In this document: in pieces, positions 19,714 through 29,587 of the stretch
Numbering within the stretch: position 1 is the first letter of the stretch
How the letters are laid out: the number at the start of each line of letters is the position of its first letter
NCBI RefSeq assembly: GCF_000959725.1
Contig: NZ_CP009323.1
Span: forward strand, 744,001-808,000
Direction of reading: 5' to 3'
Length of the DNA: 64,000 nucleotides
Origin: Burkholderia gladioli
Lineage (GTDB): Bacteria; Pseudomonadota; Gammaproteobacteria; Burkholderiales; Burkholderiaceae
Program-made: the position numbers and the translations under genes
Notes under the pieces: model-generated
Told to the model about the DNA's origin: nothing
The model's database searches: none
What the model saw: the letters and a program-made list of their open reading frames with translations, nothing else

Positions 19714-20706
19714 GTGAAAGTCTTTCGCGGCCTGCCCAACGCCGAGAGCCGCGCCCCGTGCGCGCTGACGATCGGTAATTTCGACGGTGTCCACCGTGGC
19801 CATCAGGCCCTGCTCGCGCGCGTGCGCGCGGCCGCGGACGCGCGCGGGCTGCCGGTCTGCGTGATGACCTTCGAGCCGCACCCGCGCGAGTTCTTCAATC
19901 CGGCCGGCGCCCCGCCCCGGATCGCGATGCTGCGCGACAAGCTCGAGGCGCTGCGCGAGAACGGCGTGGACCGGGTGGTGGTCGAGCACTTCAACCATAC
20001 CTTCGCCAACCAGGCGCCCGAGGCCTTCGTCGAGCAGACCCTGGTCAACGGCCTGCACACGCGCTGGATGATCGTGGGCGACGATTTCTGCTACGGCGCC
20101 AGGCGCGCCGGCAATTTCGCCTCGCTGCAGGAAGCCGGCGCGCGCCACGGCTTCGACGTCGAGCAGATGGCCACGCTGGCCGCGCCCAACGGCGCGCGTA
20201 TTTCGAGCTCGGGCGTGCGCGCCTCGCTGGCCGCGGGCGATCTCGACGCGGCCAAGCAGGCGCTCGGCCACGGCTACGCGATCAGCGGCCACGTCGCGCA
20301 CGGGCTCAAGCTCGGCCGCGACCTCGGCTTCCCCACCCTGAACCTGTCGATCGCGCACAAGCGCCCGGCCCTGTCGGGCATCTTCGTGGTGCTGGTGCAC
20401 GGCCTGGGCGAGAAGCCGCTGCCGGCGGTGGCCAGCCTCGGCGTGCGGCCCACCGTGGTGGACGCGGGCCGCGTGCTGCTCGAGGTGCACATCCTCGACT
20501 GGCATGGCGACGCCTACGGCAAGCTGGTGCGCGTCGAGTTCCTCAAGAAGCTGCGCGACGAGGCCAAGTTCATCGACCTCGAGACGCTGACCCGCGCGAT
20601 CGCGCAGGACGTGGTCGACACGCGCGCCTATTTCGCCGCGCACGGCGTGCCGCCCGGCGGCCGCGCCACCGGCTTCGCCACCTCGGCGACCGACCGAATT
20701 AGCTGA
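19714..20706 (+). CDS. ribF: Bifunctional riboflavin kinase / FMN adenylyltransferase
   Basis: A 330-residue RibF that makes FMN and then FAD. The N-terminal adenylyltransferase domain has TIGNFDGVHRGHQALL and the second nucleotide-binding site ARISSSGVRASLAAGD. The C-terminal kinase domain has LGRDLGFPTLNLSI and VEFLKKLRDEAKF. The start is taken as GTG (VKVFRGLPNAE), matching relatives; a longer in-frame extension upstream runs through the promoter region. It is first in a rightward cluster with ileS and lspA, a conserved order. Confidence 0.95.
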   Translation: MKVFRGLPNAESRAPCALTIGNFDGVHRGHQALLARVRAAADARGLPVCVMTFEPHPREFFNPAGAPPRIAMLRDKLEALRENGVDRVVVEHFNHTFANQAPEAFVEQTLVNGLHTRWMIVGDDFCYGARRAGNFASLQEAGARHGFDVEQMATLAAPNGARISSSGVRASLAAGDLDAAKQALGHGYAISGHVAHGLKLGRDLGFPTLNLSIAHKRPALSGIFVVLVHGLGEKPLPAVASLGVRPTVVDAGRVLLEVHILDWHGDAYGKLVRVEFLKKLRDEAKFIDLETLTRAIAQDVVDTRAYFAAHGVPPGGRATGFATSATDRIS

Positions 20707-20802
20707 CCCGTCCGGGCGCGCCAGGCGCCCGCCGCGCCGTCACGGCGCCCGTCCCCCGATCACGACGCGCGAGCGTCCCCGAACGAGATAGCGATTCCCG
20801 AC

Positions 20803-23640
20803 ATGAGCAACAAGAAAGCCGATTCCAAACCGCAGGCCAAGTATCCGGTCAACCTGCTCGACACGCCGTTCCCGATGCGCGGCGACCTGCCCAAGCGCGA
20901 GCCCCAGTGGGTGCAGGACTGGGAGGACCGCGGCATCTACGAGAAGATCCGCGCGGCCAGCGCCGGCCGCCCGAAGTTCATCCTGCACGACGGCCCGCCC
21001 TACGCGAACGGCGACATCCACCTCGGCCACGCGGTCAACAAGATCCTCAAGGACATCGTCGTCAAGTCGCGCAACATGGCCGGCTTCGACGCGCCCTACG
21101 TGCCGGGCTGGGACTGCCACGGCATGCCGATCGAGATCCAGATCGAGAAGCAGTTCGGCAAGTCGCTGCCGGCCGCGGAGGTGCAGAAGAAGGCGCGCGC
21201 CTACGCCACCGAGCAGATCGAGAAGCAGAAGGTCGGCTTCAAGCGGCTGGGCGTGCTCGGCGACTGGAAGAACCCGTACAAGACGATGAACTTCCAGAAC
21301 GAGGCGGAGGAGTTGCGCGCGCTCGGCAAGATCATCGAGAAGGGTTTCGTCTATCGCGGCCTGAAGCCGGTCAACTGGTGCTTCGACTGCGGCTCGGCGC
21401 TGGCCGAGGCCGAGGTCGAGTACAAGGACCGCACCGATCCGACCATCGACGTGATGTTCCCGTTCGCCGAACCGGAGCGCACCGCCCAGGCCTTCGGCCT
21501 GCCGGCGCTGCCGCGCGCCGACGGCGGCATCGTGATCTGGACCACCACGCCCTGGACGATCCCCGCCAACCAGGCGCTCAACGCACACCCGGAAATCGTC
21601 TACGCGCTGGTCGACACCCCGCGCGGCCTGCTGATCCTCGCCGAGGAACGCGTGGCCGCCTGCCTGGAAGCCTTCAAGCTGAGCGGCAAGGTGATCGCCA
21701 CCGCGCCCGGCGCGAAGCTCTCGGGCCTGCGCTTCCACCACCCGCTGGCCGGCTCGCATCCGGGCTACCAGCGCAGCTCGCCGGTCTACCTCGGCGACTA
21801 CGTCACCACCGACACCGGCACCGGCATCGTCCACTCCTCGCCCGCCTACGGCGTGGAGGACTTCGTCTCCTGCAAGGCGCACGGCATGAGCGACGCCGAC
21901 ATCATCAACCCGGTGATGGGCGACGGCCGCTATATCGAATCGCTGCCGCTGTTCGGCGGCCTGCCGATCTGGGACGCGAACCCGAAGGTGGTCGAGGCGC
22001 TGCAAGCCGCCGGCACGCTGCTGCGCAGCGAGAAGTACACCCACAGCTACATGCACTGCTGGCGCCACAAGTCGCCGATCATCTACCGCGCGACCTCGCA
22101 ATGGTTCGCCGGCATGGACACCCAGCCCAACGACGGCGGCCGCACGCTGCGCGAAGTCGCGCTGCAGGGCGTCGAGGACACCGCCTTCTACCCCGCCTGG
22201 GGCAAGCAGCGCCTGTACAGCATGATCGCCAACCGGCCGGATTGGACGCTGTCGCGCCAGCGCCAGTGGGGCGTGCCGATGGCCTTCTTCGTCCACAAGG
22301 AAACCGGCGAGCTGCATCCGCGCACGCTGGAGCTGCTCGAGGAAGTGGCCAAGCGCGTCGAGGCCGGCGGCATCGAGGCCTGGCAGACGCTGGAAGCACG
22401 CGAGCTGCTCGGCGACGAGGCCAACCTCTACGAGAAGAACCGCGACACGCTCGACGTCTGGTTCGACTCGGGCACCACGCACTGGCACGTGCTGCGCGGC
22501 TCGCACAAGGACGCGCTGCAGTTCCCGGCCGATCTCTACCTGGAGGGCTCGGACCAGCATCGCGGCTGGTTCCACTCCTCGCTGCTGACCGCCTCGATGA
22601 TCGACGGCCGCGCGCCCTACAAGGGCCTGCTCACGCACGGCTTCACAGTCGACGGCGAAGGCCGCAAGATGAGCAAGTCGCTCGGCAACGGCATCGACCC
22701 GCATGAGGTCTCGAACCGCCTGGGCGCGGAAATCGTGCGCCTCTGGATCGCCTCGACCGATTACTCGGGCGAGCTGGCGATCTCCGAGGAAATCCTCAAG
22801 CGCGTCACCGAGGGCTATCGCCGGATCCGCAACACGCTGCGCTTCCTGCTCGCCAACCTGTCGGACTTCGACTACGCGAAGGACGCGCTGCCGGCCGCCG
22901 AATGGCTCGAGATCGACCGCTACGCGATCGCCTTCTCGGCCCAGTTGCAGACCGAGCTGCTCGCGCACTACGAGAAGTACGAGTTCCACCCGATCGTGGC
23001 GAAGCTGCAGACCTACTGCTCGGAGGATCTCGGCGGCTTCTACCTCGACGTGCTGAAGGACCGGCTGTACACCAGCGCGCCCGCCTCGCCGGCGCGCCGC
23101 TCGGCGCAGACCGCGCTCTACCACGTCACGCAGGGCCTGCTGCGGGTGCTCGCGCCCTTCCTCTCGTTCACCGCCGAGGAAGCCTGGAAGGTGTTCCAGC
23201 CGGCCAGCGAAACGATCTTCACGGAAACCTACTACGCTTATCCCGAGATCGACGGCGCGGCCGCCCTGCTCGAGAAGTGGACGCTGCTGCGCGCGGTGCG
23301 CGCGGACGTGACCAAGGCGCTGGAGGAAGCGCGCAGCGCGAACCGGATCGGCTCCTCGCTGCAGGCCGAGGTCGAGATCCGCGCGAGCGGCGCGCGCCAC
23401 GCGGCGCTCGCGAGCCTCGGCGAGGACCTCAAGTTCGTGCTGATCACCTCGGCGGCCACCGTCACCGAGGTGGCCTCGGAAGCCGACGAGGCGGTCGAGG
23501 TGGCCGCCTCGACCTACCAGAAGTGCGAGCGGTGCTGGCACTACCGCGCCGACGTGGGCGCGCACGCGGAGCACCCGACGCTGTGCGGCCGCTGCTTCTC
23601 CAACCTCTTTGAAAACGGCGAAACCCGGAGCGCTGCATAA
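20803..23640 (+). CDS. ileS: Isoleucyl-tRNA synthetase
   Basis: A 945-residue class Ia IleRS. The HIGH-type motif is in [15 protein letters not shown], the KMSKS motif in [16 protein letters not shown]. The large editing domain between them contains [12 protein letters not shown], and the C-terminal zinc finger is [12 protein letters not shown]...LCGRC. It is the eubacterial, mupirocin-sensitive type by its overall form. lspA starts two bases after the stop. Confidence 0.98.
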   Translation: MSNKKADSKPQAKYPVNLLDTPFPMRGDLPKREPQWVQDWEDRGIYEKIRAASAGRPKFILHDGPPYANGDIHLGHAVNKILKDIVVKSRNMAGFDAPYVPGWDCHGMPIEIQIEKQFGKSLPAAEVQKKARAYATEQIEKQKVGFKRLGVLGDWKNPYKTMNFQNEAEELRALGKIIEKGFVYRGLKPVNWCFDCGSALAEAEVEYKDRTDPTIDVMFPFAEPERTAQAFGLPALPRADGGIVIWTTTPWTIPANQALNAHPEIVYALVDTPRGLLILAEERVAACLEAFKLSGKVIATAPGAKLSGLRFHHPLAGSHPGYQRSSPVYLGDYVTTDTGTGIVHSSPAYGVEDFVSCKAHGMSDADIINPVMGDGRYIESLPLFGGLPIWDANPKVVEALQAAGTLLRSEKYTHSYMHCWRHKSPIIYRATSQWFAGMDTQPNDGGRTLREVALQGVEDTAFYPAWGKQRLYSMIANRPDWTLSRQRQWGVPMAFFVHKETGELHPRTLELLEEVAKRVEAGGIEAWQTLEARELLGDEANLYEKNRDTLDVWFDSGTTHWHVLRGSHKDALQFPADLYLEGSDQHRGWFHSSLLTASMIDGRAPYKGLLTHGFTVDGEGRKMSKSLGNGIDPHEVSNRLGAEIVRLWIASTDYSGELAISEEILKRVTEGYRRIRNTLRFLLANLSDFDYAKDALPAAEWLEIDRYAIAFSAQLQTELLAHYEKYEFHPIVAKLQTYCSEDLGGFYLDVLKDRLYTSAPASPARRSAQTALYHVTQGLLRVLAPFLSFTAEEAWKVFQPASETIFTETYYAYPEIDGAAALLEKWTLLRAVRADVTKALEEARSANRIGSSLQAEVEIRASGARHAALASLGEDLKFVLITSAATVTEVASEADEAVEVAASTYQKCERCWHYRADVGAHAEHPTLCGRCFSNLFENGETRSAA

Positions 23641-23642
23641 CC

Positions 23643-24143
23643 ATGGCGAAAACCCTGTCGAAATCCACTGGCGGCGCGCTCGCGCCGTGGCTGGGCATTT
23701 CGCTGATCGTGATCCTGTTCGACCAGCTCTCGAAGATCGCGGTGCTGAAGACCTTCAGCTACGGCGCGATGCATGCGCTGACCGGCTTCTTCAACCTGGT
23801 GCTGGTCTACAACCGCGGCGCGGCCTTCGGCTTCCTGTCGGCCGCCAGCGGCTGGCAGCGCTGGGCCTTCACGGCGCTGGGCATCGGCGCGACCCTGGTG
23901 ATCTGCTACCTGCTCAAGCGCCACGGCCACCAGCGCCTGTTCAGCCTGTCGCTGGCGCTGATCCTGGGCGGCGCGCTCGGCAACGTGATCGACCGGCTGA
24001 TGTACGGCCACGTGATCGACTTCCTCGATTTCCACGTCGGCGGCTGGCACTGGCCCGCCTTCAACCTGGCCGATTCGGCGATCACCATCGGCGCGATCCT
24101 GCTGATCTACGACGAGCTGCGCCGCGTGCGCGGCACGCGCTGA
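23643..24143 (+). CDS. lspA: Lipoprotein signal peptidase
   Basis: A 166-residue inner-membrane aspartyl protease (signal peptidase II) that cleaves prolipoprotein signal peptides after diacylglyceryl modification. Four transmembrane segments are evident. The catalytic aspartates are Asp117 in [15 protein letters not shown] and Asp144 in [12 protein letters not shown]; the conserved [11 protein letters not shown] motif (56-65) is present. It is tightly coupled to ileS. Confidence 0.97.
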   Translation: MAKTLSKSTGGALAPWLGISLIVILFDQLSKIAVLKTFSYGAMHALTGFFNLVLVYNRGAAFGFLSAASGWQRWAFTALGIGATLVICYLLKRHGHQRLFSLSLALILGGALGNVIDRLMYGHVIDFLDFHVGGWHWPAFNLADSAITIGAILLIYDELRRVRGTR

Positions 24144-24247
24144 AGCCAAGCCGGCCGGCGCCGACGCGCGAGCGTCGGCAGGCGCCGCGCGGTAAATTAC
24201 GGGGCCGGGCCTTGGGGCGCCGGCCCGTTTCATTCGCGGAGGTCCAG

Positions 24248-25459
24248 TTGGAACACCAGGAACTCGCAGGAAAACACCTCGTCGTCGGCCTGACGGGCGG
24301 CATCGCCTGCTACAAGATCGCCGAGCTCACACGCCTGCTGACCAAGGCCGGTGCGAGCGTGCAGATCGTCATGACCGAGGCGGCCGCCCAGTTCATCACG
24401 CCGGTGACCATGCAGGCGCTGTCGGGGCGGCCGGTCTACACCAGCCAGTGGGATGCGCGCGTCGACAACAACATGGCGCATATCGACCTGTCGCGCGAAG
24501 CCGACGCGATCCTGATCGCGCCGGCCTCGACCGACTTCATCGCCAAGCTCGCCCACGGTTTCGCCGACGACCTGCTCTCGACGCTGTGCATCGCGCGCGA
24601 CTGCCCGCTGCTGGTGGTGCCGGCGATGAATCGCCAGATGTGGCAGAACCCGGCCACCCAGCGCAATGCCGCGCAACTGCGCGCCGACGGCATCTCGGTG
24701 CTGGGCCCCGATTCGGGCGCGCAAGCCTGCGGCGAGGTCGGCGACGGCCGCATGCTGGAGCCGGCGGCCATCTACGAGGCGATCGTCTCGCACTTCCGGC
24801 CCAAGCGGCTCGCCCACAAGCGCGTGCTGATCACCGCCGGCCCGACCTTCGAGCCGCTCGACCCGGTGCGCGGCCTGACCAACCTGTCCAGCGGCAAGAT
24901 GGGTTTCGCGCTGGCGCGCGCGGCCCAGCAGGCCGGCGCCGAGGTGCATCTGGTGGCGGGGCCGGTCCACCTGGCCACGCCCTGGGGCGTCTATCGCCAG
25001 GACGTGCAGACCGCCCAGCAGATGCACGACGCGGTGATGCATGCGGTGCCCGACGCGGACCTGTTCATCGCGGTGGCCGCGGTGGCCGACTGGCGCGTCG
25101 CGCAGCCGGCTGCGCACAAGATCAAGAAGACCGCCGATCGCAAGATGCCGGTGCTGGAGTTCGTCGAGAACCCGGACATCCTGGCCAGCGTGGCCGCCCT
25201 GCCCGACGCGCCCTACTGCGTCGGTTTCGCGGCCGAGAGCGGCGACCTCGAGGTGCATGGCGAGGAGAAGCGCCGCCGCAAGCAGGTGCCGCTCCTGATC
25301 GGCAACCTCGGCCCCTTGACCTTCGGCCTCGACGACAACGAGGTGGTGCTGTTCGAGGCCGCCGGTACCACGCGCCTGCCGCGTGCGGCCAAGGCCACGC
25401 TCGCGCACACGCTGATCGAGGAGATCGCGAAACGCCTGCCCGATACGCGCCTGATCTGA
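24248..25459 (+). CDS. coaBC: Phosphopantothenoylcysteine decarboxylase / phosphopantothenate-cysteine ligase
   Basis: A 403-residue bifunctional CoA-pathway enzyme. The N-terminal flavodoxin-like decarboxylase has [15 protein letters not shown], the active-site histidine in [14 protein letters not shown], and [16 protein letters not shown]. The C-terminal ligase domain begins at [17 protein letters not shown] with [15 protein letters not shown]. The start is taken as TTG because GGAGG lies seven bases before it and no ATG or GTG fits; a longer frame upstream overlaps lspA and is not family-like. dut follows after an 80-base gap. Confidence 0.94.
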   Translation: MEHQELAGKHLVVGLTGGIACYKIAELTRLLTKAGASVQIVMTEAAAQFITPVTMQALSGRPVYTSQWDARVDNNMAHIDLSREADAILIAPASTDFIAKLAHGFADDLLSTLCIARDCPLLVVPAMNRQMWQNPATQRNAAQLRADGISVLGPDSGAQACGEVGDGRMLEPAAIYEAIVSHFRPKRLAHKRVLITAGPTFEPLDPVRGLTNLSSGKMGFALARAAQQAGAEVHLVAGPVHLATPWGVYRQDVQTAQQMHDAVMHAVPDADLFIAVAAVADWRVAQPAAHKIKKTADRKMPVLEFVENPDILASVAALPDAPYCVGFAAESGDLEVHGEEKRRRKQVPLLIGNLGPLTFGLDDNEVVLFEAAGTTRLPRAAKATLAHTLIEEIAKRLPDTRLI

Positions 25460-25539
25460 CGCAATCCCCTGCCGGGCGCCCGCGCGCGAAGCGGGCCGCC
25501 CGGCGCTTCCTTCCAGACTTCTTGCCAGCGACCTGCCGG

Positions 25540-25986
25540 ATGAAACTCGACCTGAAGATCCTCGACGCGCGCATGCGCGACTACCTGCCGAACTACGCCA
25601 CGCCGGGCAGCGCGGGCCTCGACCTGCGCGCCTGCCTGGACGCGCCGATCACGCTGAAGCCGGGCGACACCGCCCTGGTGCCGACGGGCCTGGCGATCCA
25701 CGTGGCCGACCCCGGCTACGCGGCGCTGATCCTGCCGCGCTCGGGCCTCGGCCACAAGCACGGCATCGTGCTCGGCAACCTGGTCGGCCTGATCGATTCC
25801 GACTACCAGGGCCAGCTGATGGTCTCGACCTGGAACCGCGGGCAGAGCGAATTCGTGCTGAATCCGTTCGAGCGCCTGGCCCAGTTGGTGATCGTGCCGG
25901 TGGTGCAGGCCAGCTTCAACATCGTCGAGGATTTCGCGCAGAGCGAGCGCGGCGAGGGTGGTTTCGGCAGCACCGGCCGCCAGTAA
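25540..25986 (+). CDS. dut: dUTP diphosphatase
   Basis: A 148-residue trimeric dUTPase. It hydrolyses dUTP to dUMP, supplying the dTMP pathway and limiting uracil in DNA. The family motifs are readable in order: [47 protein letters not shown] and the C-terminal [11 protein letters not shown] that closes over the active site. It is last in the ribF-to-dut cluster and converges on clpA across a shared terminator. Confidence 0.97.
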   Translation: MKLDLKILDARMRDYLPNYATPGSAGLDLRACLDAPITLKPGDTALVPTGLAIHVADPGYAALILPRSGLGHKHGIVLGNLVGLIDSDYQGQLMVSTWNRGQSEFVLNPFERLAQLVIVPVVQASFNIVEDFAQSERGEGGFGSTGRQ

Positions 25987-26043
25987 GCCGGTCGCCGTTC
26001 GTCGCCCGACAAGGCAGCGAACGGCTGCACAAAAGACAAAAGA

Positions 26044-26075
26044 AAACGGCGCGGGATTCGCATCCCGCGCCGTTT
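26044..26075. terminator. Bidirectional terminator between dut and clpA
   Basis: A perfect 14-bp stem (AAACGGCGCGGGAT with its complement) with a TCGC loop. Read leftward it is followed by TTTCTTTTG, read rightward by TTGTT. Confidence 0.9.
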
Positions 26076-26106
26076 GTTCATGGCGCCGTGGCCGGCGCTT
26101 CGCGCC

Positions 26107-28404
26107 TCACTCCACTTCGACCGTTTCCTCGCTCGGCTTCGGCGGTTCGGCCGAATTGTCGAAGGACAACTGCACGGTGTTGTTCTCGTCGACGTCGACC
26201 GTCACGCGGCCGCCGTTGACGAGTTTGCCGAACAGCAGTTCGTCGGCAAGCGCGCGACGGATCGTGTCCTGGATCAGGCGCTGCATCGGCCGCGCGCCCA
26301 TCAGCGGATCGAAGCCGTTCTTCGACAGGTACTTGCGCAGCGCGTCGGTGAACAGCGCATCGACCTTCTTCTCGTGAAGCTGGTCCTCGAGCTGGATCAG
26401 GAACTTGTCGACCACGCGCATGATGATTTCCTCATCGAGCGAGCGGAAGCTGATCGTCGCGTCCAGGCGGTTGCGGAACTCCGGCGTGAAGAAGCGCTTG
26501 ATCTCCGACATCTCGTCACCGACCTCGCGACGCGTGGTGAAGCCGATGGTGCCCTTCTGCATCGACTCGGCGCCCGCGTTGGTCGTCATGATGATGATGA
26601 CGTTGCGGAAATCCGCCTTGCGGCCGTTGTTGTCGGTCAGCGTGCCGTGGTCCATCACCTGCAGCAGCACGTTGAAGATGTCCGGATGCGCCTTCTCGAT
26701 TTCGTCGAGCAGCAGCACGCAATGCGGCTTCTTGGTGACGGCCTCGGTCAGCAGGCCGCCCTGGTCGAAACCGACATAACCGGGGGGCGCGCCGATCAGG
26801 CGGCTGACCGCGTGACGCTCCATGTACTCGGACATGTCGAAGCGGATCAGCTCGATGCCGAGTGTGAACGCGAGTTGCCGCGCCACCTCGGTCTTGCCGA
26901 CGCCGGTCGGGCCCGAGAACAGGAAGGCGCCGATCGGCTTGTCGAGCTTGCCGAGGCCGGCACGCGCCATCTTGATGGCGGCGGCCAGCGCGTCGATCGC
27001 CGGGTCCTGCCCGAACACCACGCTCTTCAGGTCGCGATCGAGCGTCTGCAGCTTGCTGCGATCGTCCTGCGACACGCTTTGCGGCGGGACGCGCGCGATC
27101 TTCGAGATGATTTCCTCGATCTCGGACTTGCCGATGGTCTTCTTCTGCTTCGACTTCGGCAGGATCCGCTGCGCCGCGCCCGCTTCGTCGATCACGTCGA
27201 TCGCCTTGTCCGGCAGGTGACGATCGGTGATGAAGCGTGCCGACAATTCGGCGGCGGCCGACAGCGCGCCCGACGAATACTTCACGCCGTGGTGCTCCTC
27301 GAAGCGCGACTTGAGCCCGCGCAGGATCGCCACCGTCTGCTCGACCGAAGGCTCGTTGACGTCGACCTTCTGGAAGCGCCGCGACAGCGCCGCGTCTTTC
27401 TCGAAGATGCCGCGATATTCGGTGAAGGTAGTCGCGCCGATGCACTTCAGGTTGCCCGAGGACAGCGCCGGCTTGAGCAGGTTCGACGCATCGAGCGTGC
27501 CGCCCGAGGCCGCGCCTGCGCCGATCAGCGTGTGGATCTCGTCGATGAAGAGGATCGCGTGCGGACGTTCCTTCAGTTCCTTGAGCACCGTCTTCAGACG
27601 TTGCTCGAAATCGCCGCGGTACTTGGTGCCCGCCAGCAGCGCGCCCATGTCGAGCGAGAACACCTGGGCGTTGGCCAGGATGTCCGGCACCTCGCCGCGC
27701 GTGATGCGCCAGGCCAGGCCCTCGGCGATCGCGGTCTTGCCGACCCCGGCCTCGCCGACCAGCAGCGGATTGTTCTTGCGACGACGGCAGAGCACCTGCA
27801 CCACGCGCTCGACCTCGGTTTCGCGACCGATCAGCGGATCGATGCGACCGTCCTTGGCCATCTGGTTCAGGTTCTGCGTGAACTGCGCGAGCGGGGTTTC
27901 CTTCTGCGCGTTCGCGTCTTCCGATTCGGGTGCACCGTCGCCGGCCTTGGCCGCGTCCGCGCTGCCCGTCTTCGCGATGCCGTGGGAAATGAAGTTCACC
28001 ACGTCCAGGCGCGTGACGCCCTGCTGCTGCAGGTAGTAGACCGCGTGCGAATCCTTCTCGCCGAAGATCGCCACGAGCACGTTCGCGCCCGTCACTTCCT
28101 TCTTGCCGTTCGAGGTGGATTGCACGTGCATGATCGCGCGCTGGATCACGCGCTGGAAACCGAGCGTCGGCTGGGTGTCGACGTCCTCGGTGCCCGGCAC
28201 CGTGGGTGTGTTGTCGTGGATGAAGTTGCGCAGGTTCTGGCGCAGGTCCTCGATATTGGCCGCGCAGGCGCGCAGCACTTCGGCCGCGGTCGGGTTGTCG
28301 AGCAGCGCCAGCAACAGGTGTTCGACTGTAATGAACTCGTGCCGCGCCTGGCGCGCTTCCATGAACGCCATGTGCAGGCTGACTTCCAATTCCTGGGCAA
28401 TCAT
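26107..28404 (-). CDS. clpA: ATP-dependent Clp protease ATP-binding subunit ClpA
   Basis: A 765-residue AAA+ unfoldase that feeds ClpP. It has an N-terminal double-repeat domain ([19 protein letters not shown]), a D1 ATPase with Walker [14 protein letters not shown] and a D2 ATPase with [13 protein letters not shown], and the closing C-terminal D2 small domain. There is no long middle coiled coil, so it is ClpA rather than ClpB. The start chosen has GGAGGA upstream and overlaps the clpS stop (ATGA). clpP is not in the window. Confidence 0.97.
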   Translation of the reverse strand: MIAQELEVSLHMAFMEARQARHEFITVEHLLLALLDNPTAAEVLRACAANIEDLRQNLRNFIHDNTPTVPGTEDVDTQPTLGFQRVIQRAIMHVQSTSNGKKEVTGANVLVAIFGEKDSHAVYYLQQQGVTRLDVVNFISHGIAKTGSADAAKAGDGAPESEDANAQKETPLAQFTQNLNQMAKDGRIDPLIGRETEVERVVQVLCRRRKNNPLLVGEAGVGKTAIAEGLAWRITRGEVPDILANAQVFSLDMGALLAGTKYRGDFEQRLKTVLKELKERPHAILFIDEIHTLIGAGAASGGTLDASNLLKPALSSGNLKCIGATTFTEYRGIFEKDAALSRRFQKVDVNEPSVEQTVAILRGLKSRFEEHHGVKYSSGALSAAAELSARFITDRHLPDKAIDVIDEAGAAQRILPKSKQKKTIGKSEIEEIISKIARVPPQSVSQDDRSKLQTLDRDLKSVVFGQDPAIDALAAAIKMARAGLGKLDKPIGAFLFSGPTGVGKTEVARQLAFTLGIELIRFDMSEYMERHAVSRLIGAPPGYVGFDQGGLLTEAVTKKPHCVLLLDEIEKAHPDIFNVLLQVMDHGTLTDNNGRKADFRNVIIIMTTNAGAESMQKGTIGFTTRREVGDEMSEIKRFFTPEFRNRLDATISFRSLDEEIIMRVVDKFLIQLEDQLHEKKVDALFTDALRKYLSKNGFDPLMGARPMQRLIQDTIRRALADELLFGKLVNGGRVTVDVDENNTVQLSFDNSAEPPKPSEETVEVE

Positions 28405-28715
28405 GCTTCCTCCATCACGCACTGCAGCGGATGCCCTGCCTGCCGCGCATGGGTAACGACTTGCTCAACTTTGGTCAACGCGATGTCCCGCGTATAGACC
28501 CCACATACCCCCCGCCCCTCGCGATGGACCTTGAGCATGATCTGCGTCGCGGTCTCGCGATCCTTCTTGAAGTACTCCTGCACCACCATGACGACGAATT
28601 CCATCGGGGTGAAATCGTCGTTCAGCAGCACCACCTTGTACATCGAAGGCGGCTTCAGCTTCTGCTCGCTGCGTTCCAGGACGGTGTTGTCCTGCTTGTC
28701 CGGGATAATCGCCAT
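28401..28715 (-). CDS. clpS: ClpAP adaptor protein ClpS
   Basis: A 104-residue adaptor that delivers N-degron substrates to ClpA. The core shows [20 protein letters not shown] (the N-degron pocket NDD..PM..V) and [16 protein letters not shown]. The first ~25 residues are the flexible extension. It is first in a two-gene operon, overlapping clpA by four bases. A promoter-like sequence lies directly upstream with its -10 only six bases from the ATG. Confidence 0.97.
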   Translation of the reverse strand: MAIIPDKQDNTVLERSEQKLKPPSMYKVVLLNDDFTPMEFVVMVVQEYFKKDRETATQIMLKVHREGRGVCGVYTRDIALTKVEQVVTHARQAGHPLQCVMEEA

Positions 28716-28721
28716 ACACCC

Positions 28722-28749
28722 ATTCTAAACAACTCGGACAGGCCCGCAA
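28722..28749 (-). promoter_or_regulatory. Possible clpS promoter giving a leaderless mRNA
   Basis: Minus-strand TTGCGG and TAGAAT are 16 bases apart. The expected start point, about seven bases after the -10 box, coincides with the A of the clpS ATG. No ribosome site is visible in the short gap. Confidence 0.4.
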
Positions 28750-29072
28750 TCCTGTCATAAACCAGCCTTGCGGCCGGCACCGTTTAGCCTGCATGCTCAC
28801 AGACTCGCGCCACTCGCACGCCGCGAAAACCGGCTCGCGGCGCCGACTTCCGAAGGTGTCCGCAACCCGGCAGGCAGCCCGGTGTCGCGACGCGTGGATC
28901 GAGTATCCCATATTCCCGCCAAGCTCGAAGGCCTGACGCCCGAGCATGCTATATGGGCTGATTATGGGGCTTTTCAAGCACCCTCGCTTGGCACCCGTAT
29001 GACAGTGGAAAGCGGGATAAACCCTGAAAATGGGTTCTTTACAACGGCCCCCAAACCACCGACAAATTCCCC
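28750..29072. other. Gap between clpS and the cspA promoter
   Basis: No gene or RNA that I recognise. Open frames here lack family features and the composition is ordinary. It separates two divergent units. Confidence 0.5.
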
Positions 29073-29101
29073 TTGACACTCAAATAAAGAGCGCCAACAA
29101 T
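29073..29101 (+). promoter_or_regulatory. cspA promoter
   Basis: A perfect TTGACA -35 and an AACAAT -10 (four of six) separated by 17 bases. The resulting mRNA leader is about 140 bases, the long structured type that controls cold-shock genes after transcription. Confidence 0.7.
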
Positions 29102-29246
29102 CAAGCTGGCACTTTTTTCAATCTGTCTTTTTTGACGACGGAGAATGGGCCGAGGTGAGCTTGTGAGGGGGGAACGGCTGCATTTGCCGGTCGTTTAGCT
29201 TTTCGAGCGTGCTCGTGGTAACGACTGAGTGACAGGGGAAGTAGGT

Positions 29247-29450
29247 ATGGCAACTGGTATTGTCAAATGGTTCAATGACGCGAAGGGCTTCGGCTTCATC
29301 ACGCCCGACGAAGGCGGCGAAGATCTGTTTGCACATTTCTCGGCTATCAACATGCAGGGTTTCAAGACCCTGAAGGAAGGCCAGAAGGTGAGCTTCGAGG
29401 TCGTCCAAGGCCCGAAGGGCAAGCAGGCTTCGAACATCCAGGCAGCCTGA
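29247..29450 (+). CDS. cspA: Cold-shock domain protein CspA family
   Basis: A 67-residue single cold-shock domain that binds single-stranded RNA/DNA. It has RNP1 KGFGFITP and RNP2 DLFAHFSAI, and the surface aromatics of the beta barrel ([13 protein letters not shown]). The start MATGIVKWF fits the family; GGGGAAG lies upstream. It is a single gene with a long leader and a strong terminator. Whether it is cold-induced or constitutive cannot be told from the protein. Confidence 0.96.
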   Translation: MATGIVKWFNDAKGFGFITPDEGGEDLFAHFSAINMQGFKTLKEGQKVSFEVVQGPKGKQASNIQAA

Positions 29451-29468
29451 GCGCATTGGATTCTCGAT

Positions 29469-29499
29469 AAAAAACCCGGCTCCGAGCCGGGTTTTTTTT
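29469..29499. terminator. Terminator between cspA and the multicopper oxidase
   Basis: CCCGGCTC and GAGCCGGG flank a single central base (a realistic loop is TCCGA), with eight T on the right and six T when read leftward, so it serves both converging genes. Confidence 0.92.
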
Positions 29500-29587
29500 G
29501 CGCCCTTGCCGGCGTCTTTCTCGTGCATTTTCCTGAGCGCTTTCCGTCGGCCTCGCCCGAGACCGACAGTCTCTTCTACTCGCGCGA

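Noticed and set aside
20740..23574. A 944-codon open frame antisense to ileS
   Set aside because: It mirrors a highly biased GC-rich gene; strong G/C at third positions removes stops on the opposite strand. Its translation is Arg/His/Val/Leu low-complexity with no family features, while ileS is certain.
28768..29076. A 102-codon frame between clpS and cspA
   Set aside because: No motif, ordinary composition, no ribosome site, and it overlaps the cspA promoter.
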